Source: Clostridiales bacterium (GTDB taxonomy: Bacteria > Bacillota > Clostridia > Lachnospirales > Lachnospiraceae). Taken from it: DNA of 42,188 bases. Under the pieces are notes generated by a model, which saw nothing but the letters and a program-made list of their open reading frames with translations, ran no database searches and had not been told where the DNA came from. The number at the start of each line of letters is the position of its first letter. Positions within the stretch are counted from its first letter, which is position 1. The DNA lies in contig JAAYPG010000170.1 in the NCBI GenBank assembly GCA_012519905.1, positions 1 through 42,188 of the forward strand. The letters run 5' to 3'. The translations under genes and the position numbers were made by a program. Shown here piece by piece: positions 31,990 to 40,170 of the stretch.

Positions 31990-34900
31990 ATGGGTATGGT
32001 ATGGACAGATGCACAACAAAAGGTAATTGATACCAGAAATAAGAACCTTTTGGTATCGGCGGCAGCTGGCTCAGGTAAGACCGCCGTGTTGGTGGAACGT
32101 ATTATTTCTATGATTTCAGAGGGGGAGAGCCCTCTGGACATAGATCATCTTTTGGTGGTTACATTTACGAATGCCGCTGCAGCCCAAATGAGGGATAGGA
32201 TAGGCAAGGCATTGGATAAGAAATTAACCAAAGAGCCTGGTAATACACATCTTCAAAAGCAGTCATCCTTACTTCAAAGCGCCCATATCACTACTATTCA
32301 TAGCTTCTGCTTAAATGTAATAAGAAATTATTTTCATCATATTGATTTGGATCCATCCTTTAAAATGGCTGAGGAATCTGAGATTACCCTGATGAAATCA
32401 GATATTATATCTGATGTGCTTGAGAATTGGTATGAGGAGGGCAGGGAGGACTTTCACCGACTAATAGAAAGCTATTCTTTCTCTAAATCAGATCAACCCA
32501 TAGAGGATTTGGTGCTATCACTATATAACTTCGCCATGAGTAATCCATGGCCTAGGGCTTGGCTTGATACCATAGGAAAACATTTCAAACTGGAAACTAT
32601 AGATGATATGAGTAAAGCGCCTTGGATGAAGGAGCTTCTAAATCATGTGTCCGTGGTTATTTTGGACTTAAAAGAAAAAATTGACCTAGCAATAGATATA
32701 TGTAATGAAGCAGATGGACCAGCTGCATACCTACCAGCTCTTATAAGTGATCGAGAGATGCTATCGGGCCTTATGAATATAGATAGCTATGAGGGCTATG
32801 GAGCTGTCTTGTCAGATATATCCTATACCCGTCTGTCTTCAAAAAGACAAAATGATGTGCCGGAGTCTAAGAAGAATAGAGTTAAGGGCTTAAGAGAAGA
32901 GATGAAGAAGGGTATTAAAGACCTTACCTCCTCCTTCTTCTTTCAGCCTGTAGAGGATATGCTAAATGATATGCAGGCAGTAGGAACTGTTATGGAGGTG
33001 CTTTCGGAGCTGACTAAGGATTTTATGGAGGCCTTTGCAGCCAAGAAGGAGGAAAAGAACCTCATAGACTTTAATGATCTAGAGCATTTTGCCCTTGGGA
33101 TATTGATAGAAGAGAGCGAGGGAGAGATTGTTCCCACCAAGGCCGCAAAAGAGTTAAGTGAACAGTTTGACGAGATATTGATTGACGAGTATCAGGACAG
33201 TAACTTAGTTCAAGAGACCATTCTTAGGGCTATATCAAGAGAGCACATAGGAGGCTCCAACAGATTCATGGTAGGTGATGTAAAGCAGAGCATATATAAG
33301 TTTCGCCTGGCTATGCCTGAATTGTTTCTTGAAAAATATAAATCCTACGGTACATATGATAAGGATGAGGACGGCAGGATTAACTTAAGTCAAAGAATCG
33401 ATCTTGATAAGAATTTCCGAAGTAGGAAGACTATACTGGACTTTGTAAATATAGTATTTGAACAGATTATGACTGAGCCTATAGGCGGTATTCTTTATGA
33501 TGATGCGGCCTCCTTAAAATACGGAGAGTTATTTGAGGAGCTAATGCCTAAGAAGGGCGAGGAGCTGGATTTTGAAGTAAAGGAAAGAGTCGCTAAGGAT
33601 GTTGAACTTATCTTAGTGACAGAGGAAGAGCTTTCTGAAGAAACTGCTGATAGCACACAGGATAATGAATATGGCTTATCAGATGATGAAGAAGAAATAC
33701 AATATTCCAAGAAGGAGCTAGAGGCTAGAGCTATTGCCAAGCGTATTAAAGAGCTTATAGATCCAGAAAAGGGCTTACTTTTATTTGACAAGGATGAGGA
33801 TGGCAACTATATTCATCGTCCTGCCATGCTTAAGGATATCGTCATACTTCTTCGAACCATGACAGGCTGGTCGGATGTGTTTGTTAATACCCTGATGCAG
33901 GAGGGTATTCCTGCCTATGCCGACACCGGTACAGGATACTTTCAGACCCTAGAGATTATGACCATCCTAAATATGCTAAGAATTATTGATAATCCTAGGC
34001 AGGACATACCATTTGCTGGGGTATTGTATTCTAAGATAGGAGGTCTAAGCACCGATGAGCTTGCCCAAATCAGGCTTATGGATCAAAAGGAAACCATGTA
34101 TAAGGCCTGCCTAATCTATGAGGAGCAAGGAACTAATGAGGAGCTAAAAGGGAAGCTTAAAGCATTTTTAGATATGCTTCATAGACTCCGTGATATGATA
34201 AAATATACTCCCATACATGAGCTTATTCAGAAGATACTCGATATGACCGGATACTCATATTATGTTATGGCCATGCCAGGAGGAGATAGAAGGAAGGCCA
34301 ATATTGATATGCTGATTTCACTAGCAGTAAGCTTCGAGAAGGGAAGTTATAGTAGTCTCTTTCATTTTATTAGATATGTGGAGAAACTTCAGAAGTATGA
34401 TGTAGACTATGGAGAGGCAGTTATATCGGGAGAACAGGATAATACCGTAAGAATTATGAGCATCCACAAGAGCAAGGGATTGGAGTTCCCTCTTGTATTT
34501 GTTGGAGGCTTAAGCAAGCAGTTTAATATGCAGGATCAAAGGAGTAAGATCCTATTTGATGTAGATTATGGCCTAGGACCTGACTATATAGATATAGATA
34601 AGAGAACCAAGGTTCAAACCTTACTAAAAAAGGTTATCCAGAAAAAGACTCAGATTGATAATCTAGGCGAAGAGCTTAGGGTGCTTTATGTGGCCATGAC
34701 AAGGGCTAAGGAAAAGCTTATAATGACGGGTTACTTAAAATCTGTAGAGGATATAGAACAAGCTAAGACTTTCTCCTTTTATGAGCTTATGTCAGTTAAA
34801 AACTATCTGGACCTAGTGCTTCCAGCTATGAATAATTCATTTACCGACTATATGAAAATTAGTCTGCTTCGAAAGAGTGACATAATTCTTGAGGAAATTG

Positions 34901-35778
34901 TTAAGCAGAGATTCCTAGAGGAGGATTATAAGGAAATCGAGTCTGAGATAAGAGCAGGCAATAGAGACGAGAATCTTGAGAAGGAAATCGAGAAGAGATT
35001 ATATTATAGTTATCCTTATGATGATGAAGCTAAGCTTAGGGTAAAGCTGTCCGTGTCAGAACTAAAGAAGCTGGGTCAATTCGTAGATGATGAGGATAGC
35101 GAGCTTCTGTATGGGGATTATCATGTGGATGCAAAAGCTGATATGACTTCTAGAGATATAACTGACCAAGATTTAAAATCTGATGATGAGCCCTATATAA
35201 ATGTAGATCAATATATTCCTAACTTTATAAAAGGCCCTGAGCTAGAAATAACAGGTACCGATAGAGGAACCCTATATCATAAGGTACTAGAGCTACTTAA
35301 GCTTTCAAGAGTAAGCAATTACGATGATTTACTAGGAGAGCTGGAGGCTATGGTTAGGGCTGGGCAGCTTACAAGTGATGATATTGGAAGGCTTAATACT
35401 AGAAATATATATAAATTTACCCAGAGTGATGTAGCCAAGCGTATTATAAGCGCAGAGGCAGCAGGAATGCTCTATAAGGAGAAGCAGTTTGTAATAGGAT
35501 TAAAGGCTTCTGAGGTATATCCAGATAAGGAAGATAGTCATGAACTTATTCTAGTTCAGGGTATAGTCGATGTCTTCTTTGAAGAGGATGGTGAGCTGGT
35601 AGTTCTTGACTATAAATCTGATATTGTTAAGGAGGAGAGTCAGTTGATCTCCAGATACAAGGTTCAACTGGTTTATTACAAGAAGGCTTTGGAGCAGATA
35701 TTAGGTAAAAGGGTTAAGGAAATGATTATATATTCGCTATATCTGGGTAAGGAGATTAAGGTCGATAGCAATCAATAA
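31990..35778 (+). CDS. addA: ATP-dependent helicase/nuclease subunit AddA
   Basis: 1262 residues. UvrD/Rep-type superfamily 1 helicase with Walker A AAAGSGKT (24-31), VVTFTNAAAAQMRDRI (motif Ia), TTIHSFCLNVIR, Walker B ILIDEYQDSN (about 396-405), GDVKQSIYKFR (motif III), VRIMSIHKSKGLEFPLVFVGG (motif V) and ELRVLYVAMTRAKEKL (motif VI). The C-terminal nuclease has GTDRGTLYHKVLELL and QGIVDVFFEEDGELVVLDYKSD (about 1190-1210). AGGAGG precedes the start. Acts with AddB; operon of two genes, a SASP gene follows 87 nt later. Confidence 0.97.
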   Translation: MGMVWTDAQQKVIDTRNKNLLVSAAAGSGKTAVLVERIISMISEGESPLDIDHLLVVTFTNAAAAQMRDRIGKALDKKLTKEPGNTHLQKQSSLLQSAHITTIHSFCLNVIRNYFHHIDLDPSFKMAEESEITLMKSDIISDVLENWYEEGREDFHRLIESYSFSKSDQPIEDLVLSLYNFAMSNPWPRAWLDTIGKHFKLETIDDMSKAPWMKELLNHVSVVILDLKEKIDLAIDICNEADGPAAYLPALISDREMLSGLMNIDSYEGYGAVLSDISYTRLSSKRQNDVPESKKNRVKGLREEMKKGIKDLTSSFFFQPVEDMLNDMQAVGTVMEVLSELTKDFMEAFAAKKEEKNLIDFNDLEHFALGILIEESEGEIVPTKAAKELSEQFDEILIDEYQDSNLVQETILRAISREHIGGSNRFMVGDVKQSIYKFRLAMPELFLEKYKSYGTYDKDEDGRINLSQRIDLDKNFRSRKTILDFVNIVFEQIMTEPIGGILYDDAASLKYGELFEELMPKKGEELDFEVKERVAKDVELILVTEEELSEETADSTQDNEYGLSDDEEEIQYSKKELEARAIAKRIKELIDPEKGLLLFDKDEDGNYIHRPAMLKDIVILLRTMTGWSDVFVNTLMQEGIPAYADTGTGYFQTLEIMTILNMLRIIDNPRQDIPFAGVLYSKIGGLSTDELAQIRLMDQKETMYKACLIYEEQGTNEELKGKLKAFLDMLHRLRDMIKYTPIHELIQKILDMTGYSYYVMAMPGGDRRKANIDMLISLAVSFEKGSYSSLFHFIRYVEKLQKYDVDYGEAVISGEQDNTVRIMSIHKSKGLEFPLVFVGGLSKQFNMQDQRSKILFDVDYGLGPDYIDIDKRTKVQTLLKKVIQKKTQIDNLGEELRVLYVAMTRAKEKLIMTGYLKSVEDIEQAKTFSFYELMSVKNYLDLVLPAMNNSFTDYMKISLLRKSDIILEEIVKQRFLEEDYKEIESEIRAGNRDENLEKEIEKRLYYSYPYDDEAKLRVKLSVSELKKLGQFVDDEDSELLYGDYHVDAKADMTSRDITDQDLKSDDEPYINVDQYIPNFIKGPELEITGTDRGTLYHKVLELLKLSRVSNYDDLLGELEAMVRAGQLTSDDIGRLNTRNIYKFTQSDVAKRIISAEAAGMLYKEKQFVIGLKASEVYPDKEDSHELILVQGIVDVFFEEDGELVVLDYKSDIVKEESQLISRYKVQLVYYKKALEQILGKRVKEMIIYSLYLGKEIKVDSNQ

Positions 35779-35865
35779 ATTTGCTAATGCTGATATTTTT
35801 AGCTTGGTATACTTTAGTATAAGATGGTTACACTCTAGAAAAGAAAATAGAAAGGGTGTAGCAGG

Positions 35866-36075
35866 ATGGCAAAAAAAGAAAAGAAAATCGATCTAAACAA
35901 TCTAAAGCCCGAGGAGGAAATGAAATACGAGATAGCAAAGGAGCTGGGCTATCTTGATAAGGTTATGACAACTGGATGGAAATCTCTAACCGCTAAGGAA
36001 TCAGGTAGAATCGGTGGTATAATCACCAAAAGAAAGAGGGAAGAGAAAAAGAGGAGCGAAGTTGAACAAAATTAA
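35866..36075 (+). CDS. small acid-soluble spore protein, alpha/beta type
   Basis: 69 residues. The core MKYEIAKELGYLDKV...GWKSLTAKESGRIGGIITKRKRE has the two SASP signatures: the KYEIAKELG germination-protease region, and the SGRIGG DNA-binding block. Such proteins coat spore DNA and protect it from damage. It has a Lys-rich N-terminus of about 10 residues. AAAGGGTG precedes the ATG. Sporulation-specific control by sigma-G is expected for this family, but I could not identify a convincing sigma-G promoter. The strongest evidence is motif match; the position beside the DNA repair genes addAB may be coincidental. Confidence 0.85.
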   Translation: MAKKEKKIDLNNLKPEEEMKYEIAKELGYLDKVMTTGWKSLTAKESGRIGGIITKRKREEKKRSEVEQN

Positions 36076-36142
36076 ATAAATTAATTTGTAGGGATAGAAA
36101 AATAGTCTTACAATCAGATATGTTGTGGAAATGACAAGCTGG

Positions 36143-36182
36143 GGCTGTCGAATTAAGAAATTAATTCGGCAGCTTCTTTTAT
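36143..36182 (+). terminator. terminator after the SASP gene
   Basis: GCTGTCGAATTAA (36144-36156, after further Gs) pairs with TTAATTCGGCAGC (36161-36173) around GAAA, followed by TTCTTTT. Confidence 0.85.
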
Positions 36183-36190
36183 ATCAAATC

Positions 36191-36219
36191 TTGACATATA
36201 ATGCGTGTTTACATAAAAT
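36191..36219 (+). promoter_or_regulatory. promoter-like sequence within the DUF4367 start region
   Basis: Perfect TTGACA (36191-36196), 17 nt and TAAAAT (36214-36219). It overlaps the first codons of the following frame, so transcription would start downstream of its first ATG, possibly near the second in-frame ATG at 36222. Confidence 0.4.
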
Positions 36220-36713
36220 GGATGAAAGTAGATGTATTGGCTGTGACCATATTATCTCTTGTCCTGCTTACTAATCCTGAGGTAAGGGCTGCCATCAAGA
36301 ATACTATAATTGAATGGTATGATAAATACACTTCAATTATATTTAAGGGACAGGAAACCTCTGATACCGGTGCTATAAAAGAATTCAAATTCGAGTATAT
36401 ACCTGCTGGATATAGCGAAAGCCTAATTGAAAAGTTCGGTAAGTCTACTGATATGGAATATGAAAATGGCTTAGGGGATTTTATTTACATTTCATACTGG
36501 CCGGATTCATACAGTGCTAGTATTTCTATAGATAATGAAAATCATATAATAAAGAGCGAGATTATTAACGGATATGATGCATATATAGCCGAAGCTACGA
36601 ACGATGATTTTGATAATGGTATCATCTTAAGTATGGAAGGATATAGATTCACCTTATGGAGTAAGCTACCTACGAATGAGCTAATTAAAATAGTAGAATC
36701 AATTACTTGGTAA
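36201..36713 (+). pseudogene. N-terminally truncated DUF4367-type protein
   Basis: 170 codons from 36201 (or 163 from the ATG at 36222). One hydrophobic segment (VLAVTILSLVLLTNPEVRAAIKNTIIEWYDKY) is followed by a DUF4367-like extracytoplasmic domain (FKFEYIPAGY..., DAYIAEATNDDFDNGIILSMEGYRFTLWSKLPTNELIKIVESI). Members of this family normally carry about 80 more residues in front of the membrane segment and follow a sigma-factor gene. Here both are missing: the frame begins right behind a terminator, with no ribosome binding site and a promoter inside the start region. It may be a remnant, or a leaderless short form. Confidence 0.6.
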
Positions 36714-36734
36714 AAATCAACAATGAATTATAAT
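36707..36734 (+). promoter_or_regulatory. promoter candidate in the accessory region
   Basis: TTGGTA (36707-36712), 16 nt and a perfect TATAAT (36729-36734), before the secreted-protein-like fragment. Confidence 0.35.
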
Positions 36735-36790
36735 AAATTTTGTATAAAATGTATGTAAGATAGATATTCCTTTAAACGTTTATTAAGTGA

Positions 36791-37387
36791 AGGCAGGTTA
36801 ATGACAGGGATTTAGCCAAAGAAAAACTGTCTCGAATAGGAGTCGGTATAGAGTTTCAAGAAGTATCTAGGGAATACTCTGTGAATGCTGCATCACCAAG
36901 TAATTTAACTTTATCTATTTTTTCAGCCCACAGAGGTCATGATACATATCACCGTTTAATTTGCTCATTTGACTGGAATGGTTATGGAGAAAGTAAGCCG
37001 GCTACATATGATGTTTTGGGTATATTCTTTAATAAAAACATGGCAGACTACTATGGATATAGTCAAAGTGATGAAAATATATGTTGGTTAAAAGATTCAT
37101 CAAAATTTTTAGAAGGTACTATTTTATTTAATGTCAACGATGATAAGTTTGAGTTGATAACAAGAGATGGGTATGTTTCAGTATATGTTACACCTAAAAT
37201 GACAGGTACATTTGTTTATGGTGGTAAATATGTTCATACTTATAATACAACTAATACTACCACATCAGGTTCGGCATCTGTTAAGTTTAGTGGAACAGGA
37301 GTGACAGGAAGCATTGGATTTTCAGTTGACGTGACTACAGTTGAAACAAATTGGGAAAAAGGAACTGATAACGCAACATTTTGGTAA
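36791..37387 (+). pseudogene. secreted-protein-like fragment lacking a good start
   Basis: The frame is open from 36791 but has no ATG; the first usable start is a GTG at 36881 (168 codons) with AGGGA 7 nt upstream. The reading frame before it (DRDLAKEKLSRIGVGIEFQEVSREYSV) looks like genuine protein. The rest is polar, Tyr/Thr/Asn/Gly-rich and beta-like (VYVTPKMTGTFVYGGKYV; NTTNTTTSGSASVKFSGTG), typical of an exported protein, yet there is no signal peptide. I infer that the 5' end has been lost; the family was not recognised. Confidence 0.5.
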
Positions 37388-37441
37388 TATAGATTTAGTC
37401 TTGTATCCTCAAATCTTTTTTAGAGAAACATAATTAAGCAA

Positions 37442-37493
37442 ATACCTCCTATGTAAAGCAAATGTGAACTGTTTGCTAATACATAGGAGGTAT
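37442..37493. repeat. strong hairpin with AGGAGG in the 3' arm
   Basis: ATACCTCCTATGTA (37442-37455) and TACATAGGAGGTAT (37480-37493) pair perfectly over 14 bp; AGCAAA/TTTGCT adds 6 bp after a small bulge. No T run follows. The 3' arm offers AGGAGG 11 nt before an in-frame ATG at 37502. Confidence 0.8.
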
Positions 37494-37540
37494 ACAACGA
37501 GATGATTGTAAATGTAATGCTTGGGGAGGGATATTCAATT

Positions 37541-38029
37541 ATGAGCAGAAATAAAAGGTTTATTTTTTTATTAATCATGATATTATTTTTATCAGGTTGT
37601 AAATTCCAAGATACGAATAGTGATCCAGAGATAAATGCAATATTCACTATTTCAGAGTTATCAAATAAAGATTTTGACGATATAGGAACAAAAGGATTTA
37701 ACATAGAAGACTTTAGAAAAGTCAATATATCAATAACTGTTAAAAACAACACTAATATTACTGATAGAGAAATTAGTCTTCCTAATATAAAAGATGTTAT
37801 GAACTCATATGATATAGAACGTTATTGGTACGGTGAATATGTCACTAGTAATAATCCGAATGAAGATGCCGAATATAGGTATGATATAATGTTTTTGTCT
37901 AAGGGATTATCTGAAGACGATATTAAGTCTGTGTTTACTGATTCTAATATTATTGTAAGCTGGACGAGTAAAGAAGATAAAAAAGAGAAGAGAACTATTA
38001 ATTTGACTGATATAATAACCTTTGAGTGA
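37541..38029 (+). CDS. lipoprotein of unknown function
   Basis: 162 residues with a lipoprotein signal: RNKRFIFLLIMILFLSGC, lipobox LSGC with Cys about 20. The mature part is acidic and beta-like (VNISITVKNNTNITDREISLPN; NIIVSWTSKEDKKEKRTINLTD), suggesting an Ig-like fold, but no family was recognised. Start at 37541 with GGGGAGGG upstream; an alternative in-frame ATG at 37502 behind the AGGAGG of the hairpin would add 13 residues before the signal peptide. The downstream gene follows closely, so both may be expressed together. Confidence 0.75.
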   Translation: MSRNKRFIFLLIMILFLSGCKFQDTNSDPEINAIFTISELSNKDFDDIGTKGFNIEDFRKVNISITVKNNTNITDREISLPNIKDVMNSYDIERYWYGEYVTSNNPNEDAEYRYDIMFLSKGLSEDDIKSVFTDSNIIVSWTSKEDKKEKRTINLTDIITFE

Positions 38030-38078
38030 TAAGATTTACTTATTTTGTTTTCAAACAGAGCGAAAGGAAATATTAGTA

Positions 38079-38618
38079 ATGAGCAAGAAGATATTATTGT
38101 CTATAATATTAGCGGCTATAATTATAGTGGTTTCTTTCTTGGCTATACATAAATCGTCTAATTCAAGCATTAATGTTTGTGAGCTGATCGAAAGAGGCAT
38201 ATCAAAGCAATATAAAGAAAAAGTGGAGATTGATATATTTGATACTTATGAAATATTTGATTCTAAAATCATTGGATTCACTGCATTTGATAATAAAAAG
38301 TGTTCCTTTGCTCTTCTGAAACAAAAGGAAGAAGAATATCAGTTGATTAATGTTCAAAAGTTTGATGGGTTTATAGATAGAGGTATAGATATTTATCTGC
38401 AATATATTAATTTATATAATGAAAAACAGGAATTGAAATCGTATATGATTATTCTTAGTATGAATGATGAACTGTCAAAAATAGAAATATTGATTGACGA
38501 GAAAATCAATATATTTGAAGCTGGCGTTATGCCTTATATGAAAGTAATTGAATTACCGAATGATGATTTTGATATGAAGTATACCTTTTATGATTACTTA
38601 GAAAATGAGATAAAGTAG
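38079..38618 (+). CDS. membrane-anchored protein of unknown function
   Basis: 179 residues. An N-terminal membrane anchor or signal (KKILLSIILAAIIIVVSFLAI, about 3-23) is followed by a polar domain of about 155 residues with mixed beta and helical pattern (KIIGFTAFDNKKCSFALLKQKEEEYQLINVQKF). There is no recognised family. Start at 38079 because GAAAGGAAA precedes it; the frame continues 19 codons upstream and overlaps the previous gene. Strongly AT-rich codon use, like the rest of this accessory stretch. Probably forms a unit with the lipoprotein gene. Confidence 0.7.
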   Translation: MSKKILLSIILAAIIIVVSFLAIHKSSNSSINVCELIERGISKQYKEKVEIDIFDTYEIFDSKIIGFTAFDNKKCSFALLKQKEEEYQLINVQKFDGFIDRGIDIYLQYINLYNEKQELKSYMIILSMNDELSKIEILIDEKINIFEAGVMPYMKVIELPNDDFDMKYTFYDYLENEIK

Positions 38619-38708
38619 GATAATGAATTTGTATTAATGTATTTGATTATTGATTAGATTGTTGATTTACGGATTAGCTGTACATATTGAATAATAGAGT
38701 TAAAGTGA

Positions 38709-38735
38709 GCCTGTGTCTAGATTGATGACACAGGC
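38709..38735. terminator. hairpin between convergent genes
   Basis: GCCTGTGTC (38709-38717) and GACACAGGC (38727-38735) form a perfect 9-bp stem. T tracts are poor on both strands, but the position between convergent genes suits a bidirectional terminator. Confidence 0.55.
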
Positions 38736-38755
38736 CTATTATAATAGTAATTATT

Positions 38756-39922
38756 TTAGAACGGTGACTGATATTTTGTATTATTTAGCTTCAGGTTGTT
38801 GATTCCTAGGAAGCCCTTTATTGCCACACATGCCCCGCCAAGGAGAATTGAGGTGTCCCTAAGTACTGAGGGAACAATCTGGATATAGCTATTCATCTTG
38901 CTTTTTAAGGTATCCTCAATCTGCTTAAGTATATGAGGAAATTGTATAGTAAAGCTACTATTTATAATAACAATTTCAGGATTATAAGCGTTTAGTATAT
39001 TGTTAATCCCCACTGACATATATTTTACGAATCTATCCATAACTTGCTGGGCTATTGAATCATTTTCTTCAAGCATTCTACTAAAAGTAGTAAAGTCTGC
39101 TTCTTCTAAACCTTTTAATCTTGCAAATTCCTGCATAAGCACCCGTTCAGATACATATTGCTCTAAGCAACCAAGATTTCCGCAGGGGCAAGGCCTACCA
39201 TCTATCTCCACAATAGTATGGCCAAATTCACCTGCTCTGCCATCATAGCCTGTATAAAGCTGGTTATTTATGATTATACCGAGTCCAATACCTGAATGCA
39301 CACTGATATTAGCAATATTGGCATAATCATATTGGAAGGTTTTCTCGCCCATTACTGATAGATTGGCCTCGTTCTCCATATATATAGGCACACCAAAATG
39401 TTGATTTAAGCCCTCGGCTAGATTTGCACCAGACAAATTATAGTAGGGTGCAAAGGATACTTGATTGTCGATGGTGACGCCGTGTATACCAATGGTTATT
39501 CCAACTAATCCATAGGGAGAATTATCTGGAAGCTTCATAGATTCTATAAGACTTATTATTTCGTTTACTATATTAAAGGCATTTCTTGGGGTTCTAATTT
39601 GCTTTAGGCAGCAGTCTTCACCTGCCAGATCAGAAACCAGGGCGGATATGGTATCAACTCCAAGATCAATTGATATGACATGACCAGCCTTTTTATTTAA
39701 ACTTAGGAGGATAGGCTTCCTACCCAGACTTGTATCATCACTACCGATTTCTATTACCAGCTTACGGTTTATTAAATCCTGGACTATAGCTGATACAGTG
39801 GCCTTAGTTAATCCAAGATGCTTTGCTGTAGACGCTCTTGAGATAGAGGCCTGATTAATAATAGTCTCTAGTACCAGATGAGTATTAATATCCCGTATAA
39901 GTTCTTTACTGCCTGTAACCAT
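38756..39922 (-). CDS. xylR: ROK-family repressor, XylR-type
   Basis: 388 residues. An N-terminal winged helix-turn-helix (about 5-65: SRASTAKHLGLTKATVSAIVQDL) is joined to a ROK sugar-kinase-like domain (about 75-385) with the ATP-type motif ISIDLGVDTISALVSDLAG and the zinc motif CPCGNLGCLEQYVS (CxCGxxGCxE). This is the domain order of the Firmicutes xylose repressor. The start at 39922 has AAGGTG upstream; the longer frame to 39952 contains that site. Divergent from xylB, with an operator-like repeat beside the xylB promoter, so the xylose role is well supported though not proven. Confidence 0.85.
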   Translation of the reverse strand: MVTGSKELIRDINTHLVLETIINQASISRASTAKHLGLTKATVSAIVQDLINRKLVIEIGSDDTSLGRKPILLSLNKKAGHVISIDLGVDTISALVSDLAGEDCCLKQIRTPRNAFNIVNEIISLIESMKLPDNSPYGLVGITIGIHGVTIDNQVSFAPYYNLSGANLAEGLNQHFGVPIYMENEANLSVMGEKTFQYDYANIANISVHSGIGLGIIINNQLYTGYDGRAGEFGHTIVEIDGRPCPCGNLGCLEQYVSERVLMQEFARLKGLEEADFTTFSRMLEENDSIAQQVMDRFVKYMSVGINNILNAYNPEIVIINSSFTIQFPHILKQIEDTLKSKMNSYIQIVPSVLRDTSILLGGACVAIKGFLGINNLKLNNTKYQSPF

Positions 39923-40030
39923 ATGATTCACCTTTCGTTCTGCTCTATGCATTGCCTTTTATAGGCTAATCTGCTTATCATAATAGCATAGAAAGAGATT
40001 TTTGGAAAGGGCGTTATTTTGACTTCTACC

Positions 40031-40059
40031 TTGACATAAGTGGGTCATATTGATATATT
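40031..40059 (+). promoter_or_regulatory. xylB promoter
   Basis: Perfect TTGACA (40031-40036), 17 nt and TATATT (40054-40059). Confidence 0.7.
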
Positions 40060-40062
40060 TAA

Positions 40063-40086
40063 GTTAATATAGTTTACTCAACTAAC
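40063..40086. promoter_or_regulatory. operator-like inverted repeat downstream of the xylB promoter
   Basis: GTTAATATAG (40063-40072), a 4-nt spacer and CTCAACTAAC (40077-40086) are imperfect reverse complements (7 of 10). It covers the expected transcription start, and its GTTA...TAAC ends match the general look of Firmicutes XylR sites. Likely bound by the divergently encoded ROK repressor. Confidence 0.55.
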
Positions 40087-40170
40087 ATGAGAAAAAATGT
40101 ATATATTTACTAATGAGGCGATGATTATACTGGTGCCAATAATTCATAGTATGAAAGGAGTAATACACAT

